From assembly GCA_024280785.1 (NCBI GenBank), contig JAJRPK010000381.1, positions 1-5,839 of the forward strand: a stretch of DNA of 5,839 nt, given 5' to 3'. Below, piece after piece: positions 5,088 through 5,839 of this stretch (positions are counted from its first letter, which is position 1; every line of letters begins with the position of its first letter). The translations under genes were made by a program, and so were the position numbers. This stretch comes from Gammaproteobacteria bacterium. Its GTDB lineage: Bacteria > Pseudomonadota > Gammaproteobacteria > Pseudomonadales > UBA7434. The notes beneath the pieces were generated by a model, which saw only the letters and a list, made by a program, of their open reading frames with translations, made no database searches and had not been told where the DNA came from.

Positions 5088-5839
5088 TAGCGATTGGCAG
5101 AAATAAAAGTACTCAAATCATTCAATCGAACACCGTGTTTAGTCATCACTTTATGGGCCACTTCAGCCACCATCGAACGAATATAGAACGGCTGATCGAC
5201 AACAAAGTGGTGAATAGCGTGGGTAGAACCAAAGTTAAAACAAAATAAATTAAACGGCCACAAAAACCAGGGGGTTAATATCTGCACTTGCTGCAAAATA
5301 TTAGTTACTCCACCGTAGTAATGCATATAAGACGTCATGAAATTCAAACAAAATGAGCGCAGTACGTTTGGCCCAACTAGCACCACAACCAAAAAGTCGA
5401 CCACCGAGATAGCTTGCTCCATCCACAGAGGAGCTGTTGCCGAAATGTCGAACACATCAAAATACAAGAAAGCACCGTGATAGCTTAAGAAAATATACCA
5501 GATGGCAAAGTGAAATATAGCGAAGGGAAAGCCAGAGTTAATCACTTCTAGTAAGTTAAATCGTTTTACCTCGGCCTTTAAAATACCCGCACGTATAATC
5601 GTACCAAATAGTCCATCGACCATAACAAAAAAGCGAACAAAGCGATTAGCAATGCCGTTGCCTACTAAACGCTCTTCTAAATCTTCCTGAGTTCCCGATA
5701 CACGATGGTGTAAAAAATGAATATCGCGGCGATACCAAGGGTTAACTGTGTTTGGTCGCATGACCCACACTACTAGCATCATGACATTTTGCACTAATGC
5801 ATTTCGTCGAAAATACTGCCGGTGAATCAAATCGTGCTC
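5075..5839 (-). CDS. Membrane fatty-acid desaturase/hydroxylase-family protein, C-terminal part
   Basis: The frame is open from the right edge to a TAG stop, giving 254 visible residues; the N-terminus lies outside the window, and the TTG at 5830 is only internal. Three histidine clusters of the integral-membrane di-iron desaturase/hydroxylase superfamily are visible: HDLIH (2-6), HFLHH (41-45) and HAIHH (207-211). These should bind the iron pair that activates O2 for C-H oxidation. Hydrophobic stretches at about 20-27, 104-127, 144-160 and 187-201 fit membrane helices, with clusters one and two close together on one face as in the family. Substrate (acyl chain, alkane, carotenoid or other lipid) cannot be read from the sequence. 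It is codirectional with the thi operon but separated by about 410 nt that carry a separate promoter, so a functional link is unlikely. Confidence 0.8.
   Translation of the reverse strand, partial: EHDLIHRQYFRRNALVQNVMMLVVWVMRPNTVNPWYRRDIHFLHHRVSGTQEDLEERLVGNGIANRFVRFFVMVDGLFGTIIRAGILKAEVKRFNLLEVINSGFPFAIFHFAIWYIFLSYHGAFLYFDVFDISATAPLWMEQAISVVDFLVVVLVGPNVLRSFCLNFMTSYMHYYGGVTNILQQVQILTPWFLWPFNLFCFNFGSTHAIHHFVVDQPFYIRSMVAEVAHKVMTKHGVRLNDLSTFISANRYSSL

Noticed and set aside
1..5839. CRISPR arrays, insertion sequences, tRNA genes or phage-type genes
   Set aside because: No spaced direct repeats, terminal inverted repeats, transposase motifs or cloverleaf sequences were seen; the window is filled by core metabolic genes.

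Overview
This window reads as chromosomal DNA from a gammaproteobacterium, probably a marine or aquatic aerobe. The basis is the thiC-thiO-thiS-thiG-thiD gene order, the protein sequences and moderate base composition; a finer placement would be a guess. Every gene lies on the minus strand, so the story runs from high to low coordinates.

Positions 5839-5075 hold the C-terminal part of a membrane di-iron fatty-acid desaturase/hydroxylase-family protein; its N-terminus lies outside the window. Its last codons and stop are folded into an inverted repeat (5087-5046) without a T-tract. The next ~410 bases (5074-4663) contain no gene. They hold a sigma70-type promoter (4961-4933), a well-conserved TPP riboswitch (4927-4824) and about 160 nt of structured leader, in which a long-range helix could compete with the aptamer's closing stem.

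Positions 4662-1 are a tightly packed thiamine (vitamin B1) biosynthesis operon. thiC makes the pyrimidine moiety (HMP-P). thiO (glycine oxidase), thiS (sulfur carrier) and thiG (thiazole synthase) supply the thiazole branch by the oxygen-dependent route in which ThiO replaces ThiH. thiD (HMP/HMP-P kinase), cut off by the left edge, prepares the pyrimidine for coupling. No thiE, thiF or thiH is visible; thiE could lie downstream of thiD or be fused to it. Spacings are a few to a few tens of bases, and several genes appear to use GTG or TTG starts. TPP made by the pathway is expected to repress the operon through the leader riboswitch.

The window is largely conventional: I see no undescribed multi-gene system. 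The points most worth a second look are a 42-residue N-terminal extension of ThiD built partly from a 15-bp tandem repeat, with a strong but apparently unused Shine-Dalgarno sequence inside it; the candidate anti-P1 helix downstream of the riboswitch; and a perfect palindrome in the promoter spacer.
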